5,880 nucleotides of DNA from WHSV01 sp050694055. GTDB taxonomy: Bacteria > Actinomycetota > CADDZG01 > WHSQ01. The stretch covers positions 1-5,880 of the forward strand of contig JBOGWX010000038.1 in NCBI GenBank assembly GCA_050694055.1. Reading direction: 5' to 3'. Every line of letters starts with the position of its first letter. Positions within the stretch are counted from its first letter, which is position 1. A program made the position numbers and the translations under genes. This document shows positions 5,755 through 5,880 of this stretch, in pieces. Under the pieces are notes generated by a model that ran no database searches, had not been told where the DNA came from, and worked only from the letters and a program-made list of their open reading frames with translations.

Positions 5755-5880
5755 CTACGCAACCTTACGACCTTCCTGTGACACTTTCTCGGCATGCGCG
5801 CGCAACGCCGCGATGAGGATCCGCATGTCGCGGTAGCCGTTGACGCGACGGAACTGTTTCTGCGCGACCTCCATGCCGGC
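5755..5880 (-). CDS. Transposase C-terminus (probably IS256/mutator-like), partial
   Basis: The - strand is open from the window edge (5880) to TAG at 5757-5755, giving 41 residues. They include VAQKQFRRVNGYRDM and ILIAALRAHAEKV. The pattern aromatic-Arg-Arg-Val-x-Gly-Tyr/His followed by a Leu-rich helix resembles the C-terminal tail of IS256/mutator-type DDE transposases of high-GC bacteria; this rests on recall of the family, not on a search. The catalytic DDE residues would be upstream, outside the window, so whether the gene is intact cannot be told. Its presence next to a broken lipoprotein gene marks the region right of livF as accessory. Confidence 0.5.
   Translation of the reverse strand, partial: AGMEVAQKQFRRVNGYRDMRILIAALRAHAEKVSQEGRKVA

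Overview
The window is GC-rich DNA with GTG and TTG starts as well as ATG, strong purine-rich ribosome-binding sites, short or overlapping gene junctions, and a Gly/Ser-linked extracytoplasmic binding protein. This suggests a high-GC bacterium, most likely an actinobacterium (for example a Thermoleophilia- or Acidimicrobiia-type soil lineage). No rRNA or other phylogenetic marker is present, so the assignment is an inference.

Positions 1-4899 hold one co-directional operon on the + strand encoding a complete ABC importer of the branched-chain amino acid / hydrophobic amino acid (Liv, HAAT) type. It comprises a substrate-binding protein whose 5' end lies outside the window (1-1197), the permeases LivH (1237-2241) and LivM (2242-3396), and the ATPases LivG (3393-4196) and LivF (4183-4899). 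Junctions are 39 bp, 0 bp, a 4-bp ATGA overlap and a 14-bp overlap, so the last four genes are almost certainly translationally coupled. The binding protein captures ligand outside the membrane, LivH/LivM form the channel and LivG/LivF power it. The actual substrate cannot be read from the sequence. A nine-codon mini-ORF (1211-1240) with a good ribosome-binding site sits in the one real gap and overlaps the livH start.

Positions 4900-5880 look different: lower GC and decayed or accessory content. Just after livF is a possible 26-residue ORF (4929-5009) with a good ribosome-binding site inside a small inverted repeat. On the - strand, 4969-5643 is a small secreted lipoprotein gene broken by two opposite frameshifts, each explicable at a run of C residues. 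At the right edge (5755-5880, - strand) is the C-terminal end of a transposase, probably IS256/mutator-like, followed by short inverted repeats that may belong to the end of the element. I see no convincing new multi-gene system. The most unusual points are the mini-ORF before livH, the small ORF after livF, the doubly frameshifted lipoprotein and the asymmetric ATPase motifs.
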